A stretch of 10,652 nucleotides of DNA from an uncultured Collinsella sp. (GCA_947002045.1 CAMQJB010000059.1:1-10652); one strand, 5' to 3'. Shown: positions 1-6,740, numbered from the stretch's first letter. Program-made: numbers and translations. Notes: generated from the letters alone by a model not told the origin.

Positions 1-20
1 CCGCCATTGGGAATGTAGAA

Positions 21-49
21 GGGGGAGGCCTCGCGGCCTCCCCCTTTTT
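21..49 (+). terminator. Strong intrinsic terminator of a gene off the left edge
   Basis: A perfect 10-bp stem, GGGGGAGGCC (21-30) with GGCCTCCCCC (35-44), closes a TCGC loop and is followed at once by TTTTT. The frame starting at base 1 ends in TAG at 16-18, so an upstream rightward gene may end just before the hairpin, but five codons are too few to identify it. Read leftward, the stem is followed by TTCTACATT, so it may also stop the leftward gene at 98-568, less efficiently. Confidence 0.9.
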
Positions 50-97
50 GCGTTTGGTCGATATTGGCTAAACGCCTCTATGGCTTAATAGCCTTCG

Positions 98-568
98 CTA
101 TTTGAAGAAAATAAAATGAATGACCAGCGCGATTGCCACGACGGCAATGATCAAGAGCGCGATTTGGAGGCGGTGCTGTTTGCGCCGTCTGTTTGACGAT
201 GTAAATATCGATTTCCCCTGCTTAGGCGTCTCGAGATAGCGGGCGGAATGCGTTAGAGTTTGCTTGGGACGGGGCCCTCTACGATGTTGCTTAGTGGGTG
301 TTTGTGTTTGCTCCTGGCTGCATGCGCTGTTTTTGGATAAGGGGGCATCTTTTAGATACACCGGATCGCTCGAGTCGACTCCCATGTGTCTGCGACCCGA
401 TTGAGTTTCTTCAAGGGTTTGATAACGATTTCGAGTTACATATTCAGGTTCCGCATCGTTAATGGGCTCTTGGGAAATATGGGGACGATGGTAGCGTATG
501 GGCTGTGAATAGGCAGAACTATCGTTCTGCAGCGGCTCAAACGAATTGTCGGAGGTCTTATCGTCCAT
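98..568 (-). CDS. Small tail-anchored membrane protein, unknown function
   Basis: A protein of 156 residues that I do not recognise. Residues 1-125 are polar and look disordered, rich in Ser, Gln, Thr, Arg and Pro. A basic stretch, RRRKQHR (127-133), leads into one hydrophobic segment at about 135-155 that ends one residue before the stop. There is no signal peptide, so the inference is a C-terminally anchored protein with its soluble part in the cytoplasm. The start is ATG at 568-566, with a modest AAGGG six bases upstream and a TACAAT box at 612-607. The gene is visibly richer in A+T than its neighbours, which fits a fast-evolving lineage-specific gene. It is divergent from hsp20, but nothing shows that the two work together. 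No enzymatic motif is visible. The frame, start signals and membrane segment make it likely real. Confidence 0.65.
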   Translation of the reverse strand: MDDKTSDNSFEPLQNDSSAYSQPIRYHRPHISQEPINDAEPEYVTRNRYQTLEETQSGRRHMGVDSSDPVYLKDAPLSKNSACSQEQTQTPTKQHRRGPRPKQTLTHSARYLETPKQGKSIFTSSNRRRKQHRLQIALLIIAVVAIALVIHFIFFK

Positions 569-606
569 GATGCCCTTAGGTTGTCATTAACAACGAGTAT
601 GCGCTT

Positions 607-612
607 ATTGTA
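607..612 (-). promoter_or_regulatory. Putative -10 box (TACAAT) of the tail-anchored protein gene
   Basis: On the minus strand TACAAT matches TATAAT at five of six positions. It predicts a transcript start near 600 and a leader of about 32 bases before the ATG at 568. No good -35 hexamer is visible at 16-18 bases spacing. Confidence 0.4.
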
Positions 613-619
613 AGCCCTC

Positions 620-831
620 CGCTTCGTTTTGACAGGCCGCGTATATGGTATTTAAGGCACGGTTCAAAGAACTTTAGCTTCGTTAAAACCTTAGTCGACC
701 AGACTTAGATATGCTTATAGAAAGAGACTTAAAAAACTTTATATCAAAATGTATATATAAGAAATGGATGGGCATATATTAGAGCGTCAAAAGAAGTCCC
801 TGCCACCTAGAAGATGGCTCGGCAGTCCCTT
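620..831 (+). promoter_or_regulatory. AT-rich control region upstream of hsp20
   Basis: This gap holds no gene. A perfect TTGACA lies at 629-634, but the possible -10 boxes are poor: TATTTA after 14 bases or TTTAAG after 16. Further AT-rich stretches (741-760 and TATATT at 775-780) could be -10 elements but lack a clear -35. I looked for the CIRCE element of HrcA (TTAGCACTC-N9-GAGTGCTAA) and the HAIR element of HspR (CTTGAGT-N7-ACTCAAG) and saw neither. Heat regulation, if present, is therefore not explained by these common operators. Confidence 0.3.
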
Positions 832-838
832 AAAGGAG
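832..838 (+). promoter_or_regulatory. Ribosome binding site that fixes the hsp20 start
   Basis: AAAGGAG lies eight bases before the ATG at 847. The in-frame ATG at 814 has no comparable site, and this Shine-Dalgarno sequence would fall inside its coding region, so 847 is chosen. Confidence 0.8.
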
Positions 839-846
839 TGGTAGTC

Positions 847-1278
847 ATGGCAAGCATGGTTCCTTATCGTTCGGTTTTTGGTGTTCGTCCCTCTGCTAGC
901 TCGTTGTTTGATCTCTTTGATGATATGAGCGACCTAGCGAACAGCTCGATTGCCTCTAAGGCGTTCCCCGTTGACGTTGAGGATAAGGGCGATGGCTATG
1001 AGGTCAAGGCTTATCTGACCGGCGTCGCCAAGGACGATATCGATGTCGAGCTTAACGAGGGCCGCCTGTCCATTAGCGTGAATGTCGAGGAAGACGAGGA
1101 GAACGAGGGTAAGAACTTCCTGCAGAAGGAGTTCAGCTCGTACAGCGCGACGCGCGGTGTGTACCTGAAGGATGCTTCGAGCGAGGGTCTTTCTGCAAAG
1201 TACGCTGACGGCATCCTTACCGTTACGGTTCCTAAGATTGTCGAGAAGAAGAACGTTACGAAGATCTCCATCGATTAA
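847..1278 (+). CDS. hsp20: Hsp20 family small heat-shock protein
   Basis: An ATP-independent holdase chaperone of the alpha-crystallin family, which binds unfolding proteins in the cytosol and hands them to ATP-dependent chaperones. From the start at 847 it has 143 residues, typical for bacterial Hsp20. Residues 1-38 form the variable N-terminal arm. The alpha-crystallin domain spans about 40-130, beginning FPVDVED and ending with the diagnostic stretch AKYADGILTVTVPK (117-130). The C-terminal tail carries an I-x-I motif (ISI, 140-142), which in this family docks into a neighbouring subunit during oligomer assembly. A short acidic run (81-87) sits within the domain. The gene is monocistronic, between its own AT-rich leader and a hairpin terminator. 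An open frame on the other strand (1011-1271) is a shadow. The family assignment is secure; its exact clients cannot be read from sequence. Confidence 0.95.
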   Translation: MASMVPYRSVFGVRPSASSLFDLFDDMSDLANSSIASKAFPVDVEDKGDGYEVKAYLTGVAKDDIDVELNEGRLSISVNVEEDEENEGKNFLQKEFSSYSATRGVYLKDASSEGLSAKYADGILTVTVPKIVEKKNVTKISID

Positions 1279-1312
1279 GGCTATCGGCTTTTAAAATCGG
1301 TGCCTACGTTAA

Positions 1313-1343
1313 GGGGGCTGGGAAGTGATTCCCAGCCCCCTTT
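1313..1343. terminator. Shared terminator between convergent hsp20 and MBL genes
   Basis: A perfect 12-bp stem, GGGGGCTGGGAA (1313-1324) with TTCCCAGCCCCC (1329-1340), encloses a GTGA loop. TTT follows on the plus strand and TTAACG on the minus strand. It lies 34 bases after the hsp20 stop and six bases beyond the MBL stop, so it probably serves both genes. Confidence 0.85.
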
Positions 1344-1348
1344 GCTGT

Positions 1349-2158
1349 TTACTGTATGGTCATGGGCCGATATTGCCCGGCGGGACGTATCGTGAGTTTA
1401 TGCAGCCCCTCAACGCGGGTGGCGGTGCTGCCAAGCTCGTTGTCGAGTGTTGCGTCGAGGGAGCTTGCGTAGCTTTTGACGGTCAGGCTTGGGCGATTGT
1501 TGTCTTGGCTAATGTGCATCGCGATAAGTTGCTCGGTGCGATCGGTTACCAACGCGCGTGCGGCATCGGCGGCCTGATCGTTGGAGAGATGCCCTTTTAC
1601 AGACAGGATACGTTCCTGAAGAAAGCGAGGATAGTCGCCTTGACGCAGCATGGTTACATCGTGGTTGCTTTCGAGTGCGAGAATGCGACAGTCCTTGAGC
1701 GTATCGATGGCATGCTTCGACAACTCGCCGGTGTCGGTGGCAAAGCCAATTGAATCACCCTGAGCGTCAAACCGGTAGCCGACGGGATTAACGACGTCGT
1801 GGGATGTCGAATATGTTTGAATGTGGACTCCGGCAATAGAGAGGGCGTCACCTGGGTCGAATTCCTCGACAGGTAGATGTGCGAGGCTTTCTTTGGACGT
1901 GAGCGTTCCTCTGCTGGAAAAGACCGGGCCATTCCAATGCTTGCACCATACCTCAAGCCCCTTGATGTGGTCGCTGTGTTCATGGGTGACAACAAGGGCG
2001 TACACGTCGTCTGCCGACAGTCCGAGTTCCGCCATGCGTTTGAGCGTTTCGCGGCGAGACAGTCCGTCATCGACCATAATGAGCCCCTGCGGGCCCTCGA
2101 TGAGTGCGCAGTTGCCTTTAGAGCCACTGCCGAGGATATGAAGGTGCAGACGAGACAT
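1349..2158 (-). CDS. Metallo-beta-lactamase-fold hydrolase, YycJ/WalJ type
   Basis: A metal-dependent hydrolase of the MBL superfamily, closest in style to YycJ/WalJ proteins, which have been linked to nuclease and DNA-repair roles; the substrate here is inferred only. From the chosen start it has 269 residues and opens MSRLHLHILGSGSKGNC, the usual beginning of this family. The metal motif HEHSDH lies at 59-64. Further candidate ligands are H120, D142, H190 and H215. The frame stays open upstream to 2239, but those 27 residues are the antisense of the tilS ribosome binding site and start, and match no family N-terminus. The ATG at 2158-2156 has only a weak GGAA before it. In many Firmicutes yycJ sits beside the walRK genes; here it stands alone, divergent from tilS with 48 bases between the starts. 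Confidence 0.9.
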   Translation of the reverse strand: MSRLHLHILGSGSKGNCALIEGPQGLIMVDDGLSRRETLKRMAELGLSADDVYALVVTHEHSDHIKGLEVWCKHWNGPVFSSRGTLTSKESLAHLPVEEFDPGDALSIAGVHIQTYSTSHDVVNPVGYRFDAQGDSIGFATDTGELSKHAIDTLKDCRILALESNHDVTMLRQGDYPRFLQERILSVKGHLSNDQAADAARALVTDRTEQLIAMHISQDNNRPSLTVKSYASSLDATLDNELGSTATRVEGLHKLTIRPAGQYRPMTIQ

Positions 2159-2172
2159 AAGATTCCAAAGGA

Positions 2173-2178
2173 TACAAT
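2173..2178 (+). promoter_or_regulatory. Putative -10 box (TACAAT) of tilS
   Basis: TACAAT predicts a start of transcription near 2185 and a leader of about 22 bases to the tilS ATG at 2207. A partial -35, GAGACA (2152-2157), is 15 bases upstream and overlaps the start of the divergent MBL gene. The short gap means the two promoters must overlap or lie very close. Confidence 0.45.
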
Positions 2179-2206
2179 GGGTGCGGACGAATAGAGGAGG
2201 AAGCAA

Positions 2207-3745
2207 ATGCCTACGGTATCTCAGCATTATGGACACCATGCCGTGCCTGGGGCAGTCGATGAGACCCGGACGAGGCAGCAGGCTGCTCCTGTCGTGCTCA
2301 TGGTATCAGGCGGCGCGGACTCGACGGCACTGCTTCTTATGGCGTGCACATCAAAGCTGGATATCCAAGACGGACGCGGTGTTGCCCCCATTGCTCGCGA
2401 GCGCCTGCATGTGCTGCATGTAAACCATCATCTGCGCGGCAAGGCGTCCGATGGCGACGAGGCCTTTGTGCGTGAGCTCTGCGCGAAATATGGTTTACCG
2501 CTGTGCGTGGAGCATGCTTATTTTGATGGGGAGTCGGGCAATATTGAGGCCGCGGCCCGCGAGGTGCGCTATGCCGCGGCGCGGAGGTATGTTCGCGAGC
2601 TCTGCGCCCAGACGGGGGCACCGCGAACGGCGGCTCGTATCTGCACCGCGCACACGTCTTCGGATCGTGCGGAAACGTTTTTGATGAACGCGATTAAGGG
2701 TTCAGGGCCCGCTGGCCTATCGAGCATTCCTCGCCGGAGGAATATCGTGGTGCGCCCCTTGCTCGACCTAACTCATGGCGAGCTCGTGGGCTATCTACAG
2801 GTACATGGTCAGCCGTGGCGTGAGGACGAGAGCAATGAGGATATCTCGTATCTGCGAAACTACGTGCGCCATCGGGTAATGCCAGTGGTGGCACAGCGTA
2901 ATGCGAGCGTGTGCAAGACGATTGGCGCCGCCTGCGAGATTCTTGGTGACGAAGATGCGTTTCTATCCCAGCTGTCGGCACAGGCGTTTCGAAGCTGCCT
3001 GCGCAAGGAGGCGGCGGGTGCGCTAGTGCTCGATGCCAGACGCCTTGCTGCGGCCGAGGTCGTAATCGCGCGGCGCATCGTGCGACTGGCGATCAAACGC
3101 ATCGATCCGGACGCTCGTCCAGAGATGCGACATGTGGAGCGAGTCCTTTCCTGCGTTGCCGAGGGCGCAGGCTCGGTCACGCTTCCGGCGGGGATTGACG
3201 CACGCGTCGAATTTGGCATGCTGGCGTTTAAGGCTCCGGTGGCTCGCGAGGGCCTGGTCGCGGACTGGGTTACCGTACCCGGTCGTTTGCCGTTGGGCGG
3301 GGGACGTATGCTGGTCGCAGAGCCGATGGCCGTTGAACCGGGATGCGATATCGTGCGCCGCGCCCGTGAGCTTGCGGCTGCCGGGGAAGTGGCGGCTTTG
3401 GTAGACGCGGCTGCCCTGGGTTTTGCCGACAGCGATAGTGAGCGGATCCTGGCGGGCTCGCGTGGCGAGATCCCTGCCGAGGCGCGATTGGCGCGCCTGT
3501 GGGTGGACGGTCCCGCACCGGGAGACGTGATGTGCCCGTTAGGAATGAGTGGTCGAAGCAAGAAGGTATCCGACTTGCTAGGAGAGGCTCGCATTCCCGT
3601 TTCCGAGCGCGCCGGCGTGCCCATGGTGAGGACGGCGCCGGGGGGTGCCGTGGTGTGGGTCGCCGGAGTTCGCGCGGACGAGCGTTTTAAGTGCACGGCG
3701 GCGACGCGCGTGGCCTATCTGCTTCGTGTGGTCGACGCGGGTTAG
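2207..3745 (+). CDS. tilS: tRNA(Ile)-lysidine synthase TilS
   Basis: Converts cytidine 34 of the CAU-anticodon tRNA-Ile to lysidine using ATP and lysine, so that the tRNA reads AUA and is charged with isoleucine. The protein has 512 residues. The N-terminal N-type ATP pyrophosphatase domain carries the P-loop SGGADS (34-39), HVNHHLRG (71-78), a core motif with H149, D153 and E156, and GSGPAGLSSIP (165-175). WREDESN to VMPVV (204-227) closes the catalytic domain. The C-terminal tRNA-binding domain has the expected PLGM...KKVSDLL and VVWVAGVRADERFK stretch near the end. The second His, first Asp and Gln of the usual HHxDDQxET motif are replaced (HTSSDRAET). An excellent AGAGGAGG site (2193-2200) sits six bases before the ATG. 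The order tilS-hpt-ftsH is conserved in many bacteria, although a hairpin and a new promoter separate tilS from hpt here. Confidence 0.95.
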   Translation: MPTVSQHYGHHAVPGAVDETRTRQQAAPVVLMVSGGADSTALLLMACTSKLDIQDGRGVAPIARERLHVLHVNHHLRGKASDGDEAFVRELCAKYGLPLCVEHAYFDGESGNIEAAAREVRYAAARRYVRELCAQTGAPRTAARICTAHTSSDRAETFLMNAIKGSGPAGLSSIPRRRNIVVRPLLDLTHGELVGYLQVHGQPWREDESNEDISYLRNYVRHRVMPVVAQRNASVCKTIGAACEILGDEDAFLSQLSAQAFRSCLRKEAAGALVLDARRLAAAEVVIARRIVRLAIKRIDPDARPEMRHVERVLSCVAEGAGSVTLPAGIDARVEFGMLAFKAPVAREGLVADWVTVPGRLPLGGGRMLVAEPMAVEPGCDIVRRARELAAAGEVAALVDAAALGFADSDSERILAGSRGEIPAEARLARLWVDGPAPGDVMCPLGMSGRSKKVSDLLGEARIPVSERAGVPMVRTAPGGAVVWVAGVRADERFKCTAATRVAYLLRVVDAG

Positions 3746-3784
3746 CCCCTCGCACCAGCTTTTCTGTGCGGCGTTGACGGTATT

Positions 3785-3805
3785 CCCGCGCTGATGGTGC
3801 GCGGG
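3785..3805 (+). terminator. GC hairpin after tilS, possible terminator without U-tract
   Basis: CCCGCGC (3785-3791) pairs perfectly with GCGCGGG (3799-3805) around a seven-base loop, 40 bases after the tilS stop. No run of T follows (CTGGAAAATA), so efficiency is uncertain. It sits just before the candidate hpt promoter, consistent with separating the two units. Confidence 0.4.
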
Positions 3806-3806
3806 C

Positions 3807-3836
3807 TGGAAAATATACCCCGTGCGCTGCTAGAAT
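3807..3836 (+). promoter_or_regulatory. Putative promoter of hpt-ftsH
   Basis: TGGAAA (3807-3812) and TAGAAT (3831-3836), spaced 18 bases, match four and five positions respectively of the sigma-70 type consensus. Transcription would start near 3843, giving a leader of about 50 bases before the hpt ATG at 3894. Confidence 0.45.
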
Positions 3837-3893
3837 GTGTAGTTCGCGTCCATACGGCGGTGTGTGGGCGATTAGGCACAAGAAAGGGTTGTC

Positions 3894-4442
3894 ATGGCTT
3901 CTCAACATCCGGATATCGAGAAGGTTCTGTTTACGCAGGAGGATATCGACGGTATCGTTTCTCGCCTGGGCGAGGAGATTACGCGCGACTACGCTGGTAA
4001 GGATCTGGTGCTGATCGCGGTTCTGCGCGGCGCCGTTGTCTTTATGGGCGACCTGATGCGCAAGATCGAGCTGCCGACCAACATCGATTTCATGGCTGTT
4101 TCGAGCTATGGCGACGGTGTGAAGTCTTCGGGCATCGTGCGTATCATTAAGGACCTGGATATCGACATCCGTGGTCGCGACGTGCTGATCGTCGAGGACA
4201 TTCTGGACTCGGGCCTGACCCTCAAGTACCTGATGAAGAACCTCGAGAGCCGCAAGCCCGCTTCGCTGGAGGTCGCTGCCTTCCTGTGGAAGGACGTTGA
4301 GGACCGTACCTCGGCCATCACGCCCAAGTATGTTGGAACCCATTGCCCCGATGCCTTTGTGGTGGGCTACGGCCTCGACTATGCCGAGCGCTATCGCAAC
4401 CTTCCGTATCTGGGCATTTTGAAACCGGAGGTTTATTCGTAA
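3894..4442 (+). CDS. hpt: Hypoxanthine phosphoribosyltransferase
   Basis: A cytosolic purine-salvage enzyme that joins hypoxanthine (often also guanine) to PRPP, giving IMP (or GMP) and pyrophosphate. It has 182 residues, the normal bacterial length. The pyrophosphate loop LRG is at 44-46, the flexible loop SSYGDG at 70-75, and the PRPP-binding signature VLIVEDILDSGLT at 97-109, with acidic E101 and D102 and the likely catalytic D105. The base-binding end shows GYGLDYAERYR (158-168), which includes the usual purine-contact Asp. The ATG at 3894 follows AAAGGG by five bases. The stop TAA (4440-4442) lies one base before the ftsH ATG, so the two are co-transcribed and probably translationally coupled. 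The same pairing is known in many bacteria, including Bacillus. Base specificity cannot be settled by eye. Confidence 0.96.
   Translation: MASQHPDIEKVLFTQEDIDGIVSRLGEEITRDYAGKDLVLIAVLRGAVVFMGDLMRKIELPTNIDFMAVSSYGDGVKSSGIVRIIKDLDIDIRGRDVLIVEDILDSGLTLKYLMKNLESRKPASLEVAAFLWKDVEDRTSAITPKYVGTHCPDAFVVGYGLDYAERYRNLPYLGILKPEVYS
4427..4431 (+). promoter_or_regulatory. ftsH ribosome binding site inside the end of hpt
   Basis: GGAGG lies within the last codons of hpt, 12 bases before the ftsH ATG at 4444. The spacing is longer than ideal. With a one-base gap between stop and start, ribosomes finishing hpt could reinitiate directly, so this suggests coupling. Confidence 0.55.
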
Positions 4443-4443
4443 G

Positions 4444-6582
4444 ATGCCCGACGACCGTAACGACAACAATCCCCAGACTCCCCGGGACCCAAAGATTCCG
4501 GGGATGCCCGGAGGCAAGAAGCCCACGCGTACGGGCTGGCTGTATTTTCTTTTGGCTTGCGCGCTTCTGGGCTATGCCTTCTTTAATATGGGTTCCGGCT
4601 TTGCCAACTCCAGCAATACCGTTAAGCTCGCGACGAGCGAGATGGTCAGTGCCATTAAGCAGGATCGCGTCGAAGATTTGACCTATACGGTTCAAGACGG
4701 AAGCGTGGCGGGGCATTACTGGAAGACGAAAAAGGACAAGGGCGATACGAGCGAGCTCAAGAGCTTCTCCTCGACCTATGTCGGCTCCGATTCGCTTGCC
4801 GAGCTTATGGCGGAGCACCCCGATACCAAGTACATCGTCAACACCAACGACCCCGATTTTTGGGGCGACCTGGCGATGAGCGTGCTGCCGACGATCGCCC
4901 TGATCGCCATCATGTTCTACTTTATGCGCCAGATGATGGGCGCCAATAACAGGAACATGCAGTTTGGCAAGACCAATGCCAAGACCAACGAGGCTACGCG
5001 TCCCAAGGTCAAGTTCGAGGACGTGGCCGGCGTGGACGAGGCCGTCGAGGAGCTCGAGGAGATCCGCGACTTCCTAAGCGATCCGGACCGCTATCGCAAA
5101 CTGGGTGCCAAGATCCCGCGCGGCGTTTTGCTGGTGGGCCCTCCGGGTACCGGTAAGACGCTGCTGGCCAAGGCCGTTGCCGGCGAGGCGGGCGTGCCGT
5201 TCTTTAGCATCTCTGGTTCTGACTTTGTCGAGATGTTCGTGGGTGTCGGTGCCAGCCGCGTGCGCGACCTCTTTAAGGAGGCCAAGTCTCAGGCTCCGTC
5301 GATCATCTTTATTGACGAGATCGATGCCGTGGGACGTCAGCGCGGAGCCGGTCTGGGCGGCGGCCACGACGAGCGCGAGCAGACGCTCAACCAGCTGCTG
5401 GTCGAGATGGACGGTTTTGAGGAAAGCGAGTCGGTCATCCTGATCGCCGCAACTAACCGTCCCGATATTCTGGACCCGGCATTGCTGCGCCCCGGTCGTT
5501 TTGACCGCCAGGTCACGGTCGACCGTCCGGACGTAAAGGGCCGCGAGCAGATCTTGCGCGTGCATGCCGAGAACAAGCCGATGGACGAGGACGTTAAGTT
5601 TGAGAAGCTCGCCCAGATGACCGTTGGCTTTACCGGTGCCGATTTGGCGAACCTGCTCAATGAGTCTGCGCTGCTGGCCGCTCGCCGTCATCGTTCCGTG
5701 ATCTCGATGGACGAGGTCGAGGAGTCGATGGAGCGCGTGATTGCCGGACCACAACGCAAGGGCCGTGTGATGACCGAAGCCGAGCGCACCACGATTGCCT
5801 ACCACGAGAGCGGTCATGCCCTGGTGGGTCACATCTTGGAGCACTCCGATCCGGTTCATAAGATTTCGATTGTCAGCCGCGGCCAGGCTCTGGGCTACAC
5901 GTTGCAGCTTCCGCAGGAGGATCACTTCCTCAAGACCAAGAACGAGATGCTCGATGAGCTTGCCGTGTTCTTGGGCGGTCGCGTTGCCGAGGAACTCATG
6001 TGCGACGACATCACGTCGGGCGCGAGCAACGACCTGGAGCGCGCGACCAAGATGGCGCGCGAGATGGTCACGCGCCTGGGCATGAGCGAGGAGTTGGGCA
6101 CGCAGGTGTTTGGCGAGGCACAGCATCAGGTGTTCCTTGGTCGCGATTACGCCGATCACCAGGATTACTCCGAGGAGACGGCGCGTCGCATCGATATCGA
6201 GGTCCAGCGCATTATGCGCGAGGCCCATCGCCGCGCGGTCGAGATTCTGGATGCCCGTCGCGATCAGCTTGATCTGATGGCGAAGGTGCTGCTTGAGCGC
6301 GAGACCGTCGAAGGCGACGCCGTGAATGCCCTGCTCGACAACGAGTGGGATGCCTACCTTGAGCGCGAGGGCGATATCCTGGCGGCCAAGGAGGAGCGCA
6401 ATGCCAAGGCGGCTGGCATGCCAACCAAGAAGCGCGCGCCTCGCATGAGCGAGGAGGAGCTGGCGGCTGATGCCGCAGCTTTTGCGCAGGCGGCCATGCA
6501 GGAGGATGCCGAAGTCGCATCCGAGACTGCCGATGATGACTGTGCCGTCAATGCCGGTGCCGACACCGACGACGACAAATAG
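4444..6582 (+). CDS. ftsH: ATP-dependent zinc metalloprotease FtsH
   Basis: A membrane-anchored AAA+ protease that unfolds and degrades misassembled membrane proteins and selected cytosolic regulators. It has 712 residues. A Pro/Asp-rich N-terminus precedes membrane segment 1 (about 31-50). An extracytoplasmic domain (about 55-140) follows, then membrane segment 2 (about 143-162). The AAA module shows Walker A GPPGTGKT (232-239), the pore loop MFVGVG (264-269), Walker B FIDEID (289-294) and the second region of homology from ATNRPD to GRFDR (336-355). The protease domain has the zinc motif HESGH (454-458) and the third ligand D530 in SGASND. All catalytic residues are present. Beyond about residue 640 there is an Ala/Glu/Asp-rich tail, so the protein is longer than the 644-residue E. 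coli enzyme. Long frames on the other strand (such as 5074-6228) are shadows. Confidence 0.98.
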   Translation: MPDDRNDNNPQTPRDPKIPGMPGGKKPTRTGWLYFLLACALLGYAFFNMGSGFANSSNTVKLATSEMVSAIKQDRVEDLTYTVQDGSVAGHYWKTKKDKGDTSELKSFSSTYVGSDSLAELMAEHPDTKYIVNTNDPDFWGDLAMSVLPTIALIAIMFYFMRQMMGANNRNMQFGKTNAKTNEATRPKVKFEDVAGVDEAVEELEEIRDFLSDPDRYRKLGAKIPRGVLLVGPPGTGKTLLAKAVAGEAGVPFFSISGSDFVEMFVGVGASRVRDLFKEAKSQAPSIIFIDEIDAVGRQRGAGLGGGHDEREQTLNQLLVEMDGFEESESVILIAATNRPDILDPALLRPGRFDRQVTVDRPDVKGREQILRVHAENKPMDEDVKFEKLAQMTVGFTGADLANLLNESALLAARRHRSVISMDEVEESMERVIAGPQRKGRVMTEAERTTIAYHESGHALVGHILEHSDPVHKISIVSRGQALGYTLQLPQEDHFLKTKNEMLDELAVFLGGRVAEELMCDDITSGASNDLERATKMAREMVTRLGMSEELGTQVFGEAQHQVFLGRDYADHQDYSEETARRIDIEVQRIMREAHRRAVEILDARRDQLDLMAKVLLERETVEGDAVNALLDNEWDAYLEREGDILAAKEERNAKAAGMPTKKRAPRMSEEELAADAAAFAQAAMQEDAEVASETADDDCAVNAGADTDDDK

Positions 6583-6593
6583 TCTTTGTGGTG

Positions 6594-6631
6594 AAAGCCT
6601 CCGCGGGGAAACCTACGGAGGCTTTTCTTTT
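6594..6631 (+). terminator. Intrinsic terminator of hpt-ftsH
   Basis: AAAGCCTCCG (6594-6603) pairs perfectly with CGGAGGCTTT (6616-6625). Two further G-C pairs are possible inside the 12-base loop. The stem runs into TTTTCTTTT. It starts 12 bases after the ftsH stop. Confidence 0.9.
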
Positions 6632-6650
6632 GAGCGATATGGGGCCATCT

Positions 6651-6710
6651 GTTGATTGGGGACAGACTTAAATGAGCGTTTTCACGCATTTAAGTCTGTC
6701 CCCAATCAAC
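6651..6710. repeat. 60-base palindrome with perfect 24-bp arms (REP/MITE-like)
   Basis: The arms at 6651-6674 and 6687-6710 are exact reverse complements over 24 bases and contain GGGGACAGACTTAAATG. The 12-base centre (6675-6686) contributes a short GCG/CGC pairing. There is no T run after it, and it follows a complete ftsH terminator, so it is not needed as one. No clear target-site duplication flanks it. Palindromes with GGGGACAG...CTGTCCCC ends are familiar to me as dispersed repeats in some other bacteria, sometimes near REP-associated (RAYT/Y1) transposases; that link is from memory. No second copy is in this window. Confidence 0.75.
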
Positions 6711-6720
6711 ATTGCTGCGG

Positions 6721-6740
6721 CGCTTTGCTCGGCTAAAGCG
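6721..6740. repeat. Inverted repeat next to the aminotransferase -10 box, possible operator
   Basis: CGCTTT (6721-6726) and AAAGCG (6735-6740) form six-base arms around eight bases and abut TACAAT at 6741. This is where a -35 and spacer should be, and no -35 is recognisable. A regulator site is possible, but the arms are short enough to arise by chance. Confidence 0.25.

Noticed and set aside
1..18. Possible 3' end of a gene (frame 1 ending in TAG at 16-18)
   Set aside because: Only five codons are in the window, so it cannot be supported as a feature by itself, although it fits the terminator that follows.
814..846. Alternative hsp20 start at 814
   Set aside because: It has no Shine-Dalgarno site and would place the AAAGGAG site inside the coding region.
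2159..2239. N-terminal extension of the MBL hydrolase to 2239
   Set aside because: It is the antisense of the tilS start and ribosome binding site. The family N-terminus begins at 2158.
3751..3770. Small hairpin CGCAC(C)AG/CTGTGCG just after the tilS stop
   Set aside because: The stem is short and has a bulge, with no T run; the GC hairpin at 3785-3805 is a better terminator candidate.
2860..4526. Two minus-strand frames (2860-3696 and 3687-4526) opposite tilS and hpt
   Set aside because: They are antisense to well-identified genes, with compositions expected of shadows and no motifs.
5074..6228. 384-codon open frame on the minus strand opposite ftsH
   Set aside because: It is fully antisense to the FtsH AAA and protease domains, shows no family motif, and is typical of shadow frames in GC-rich genes.
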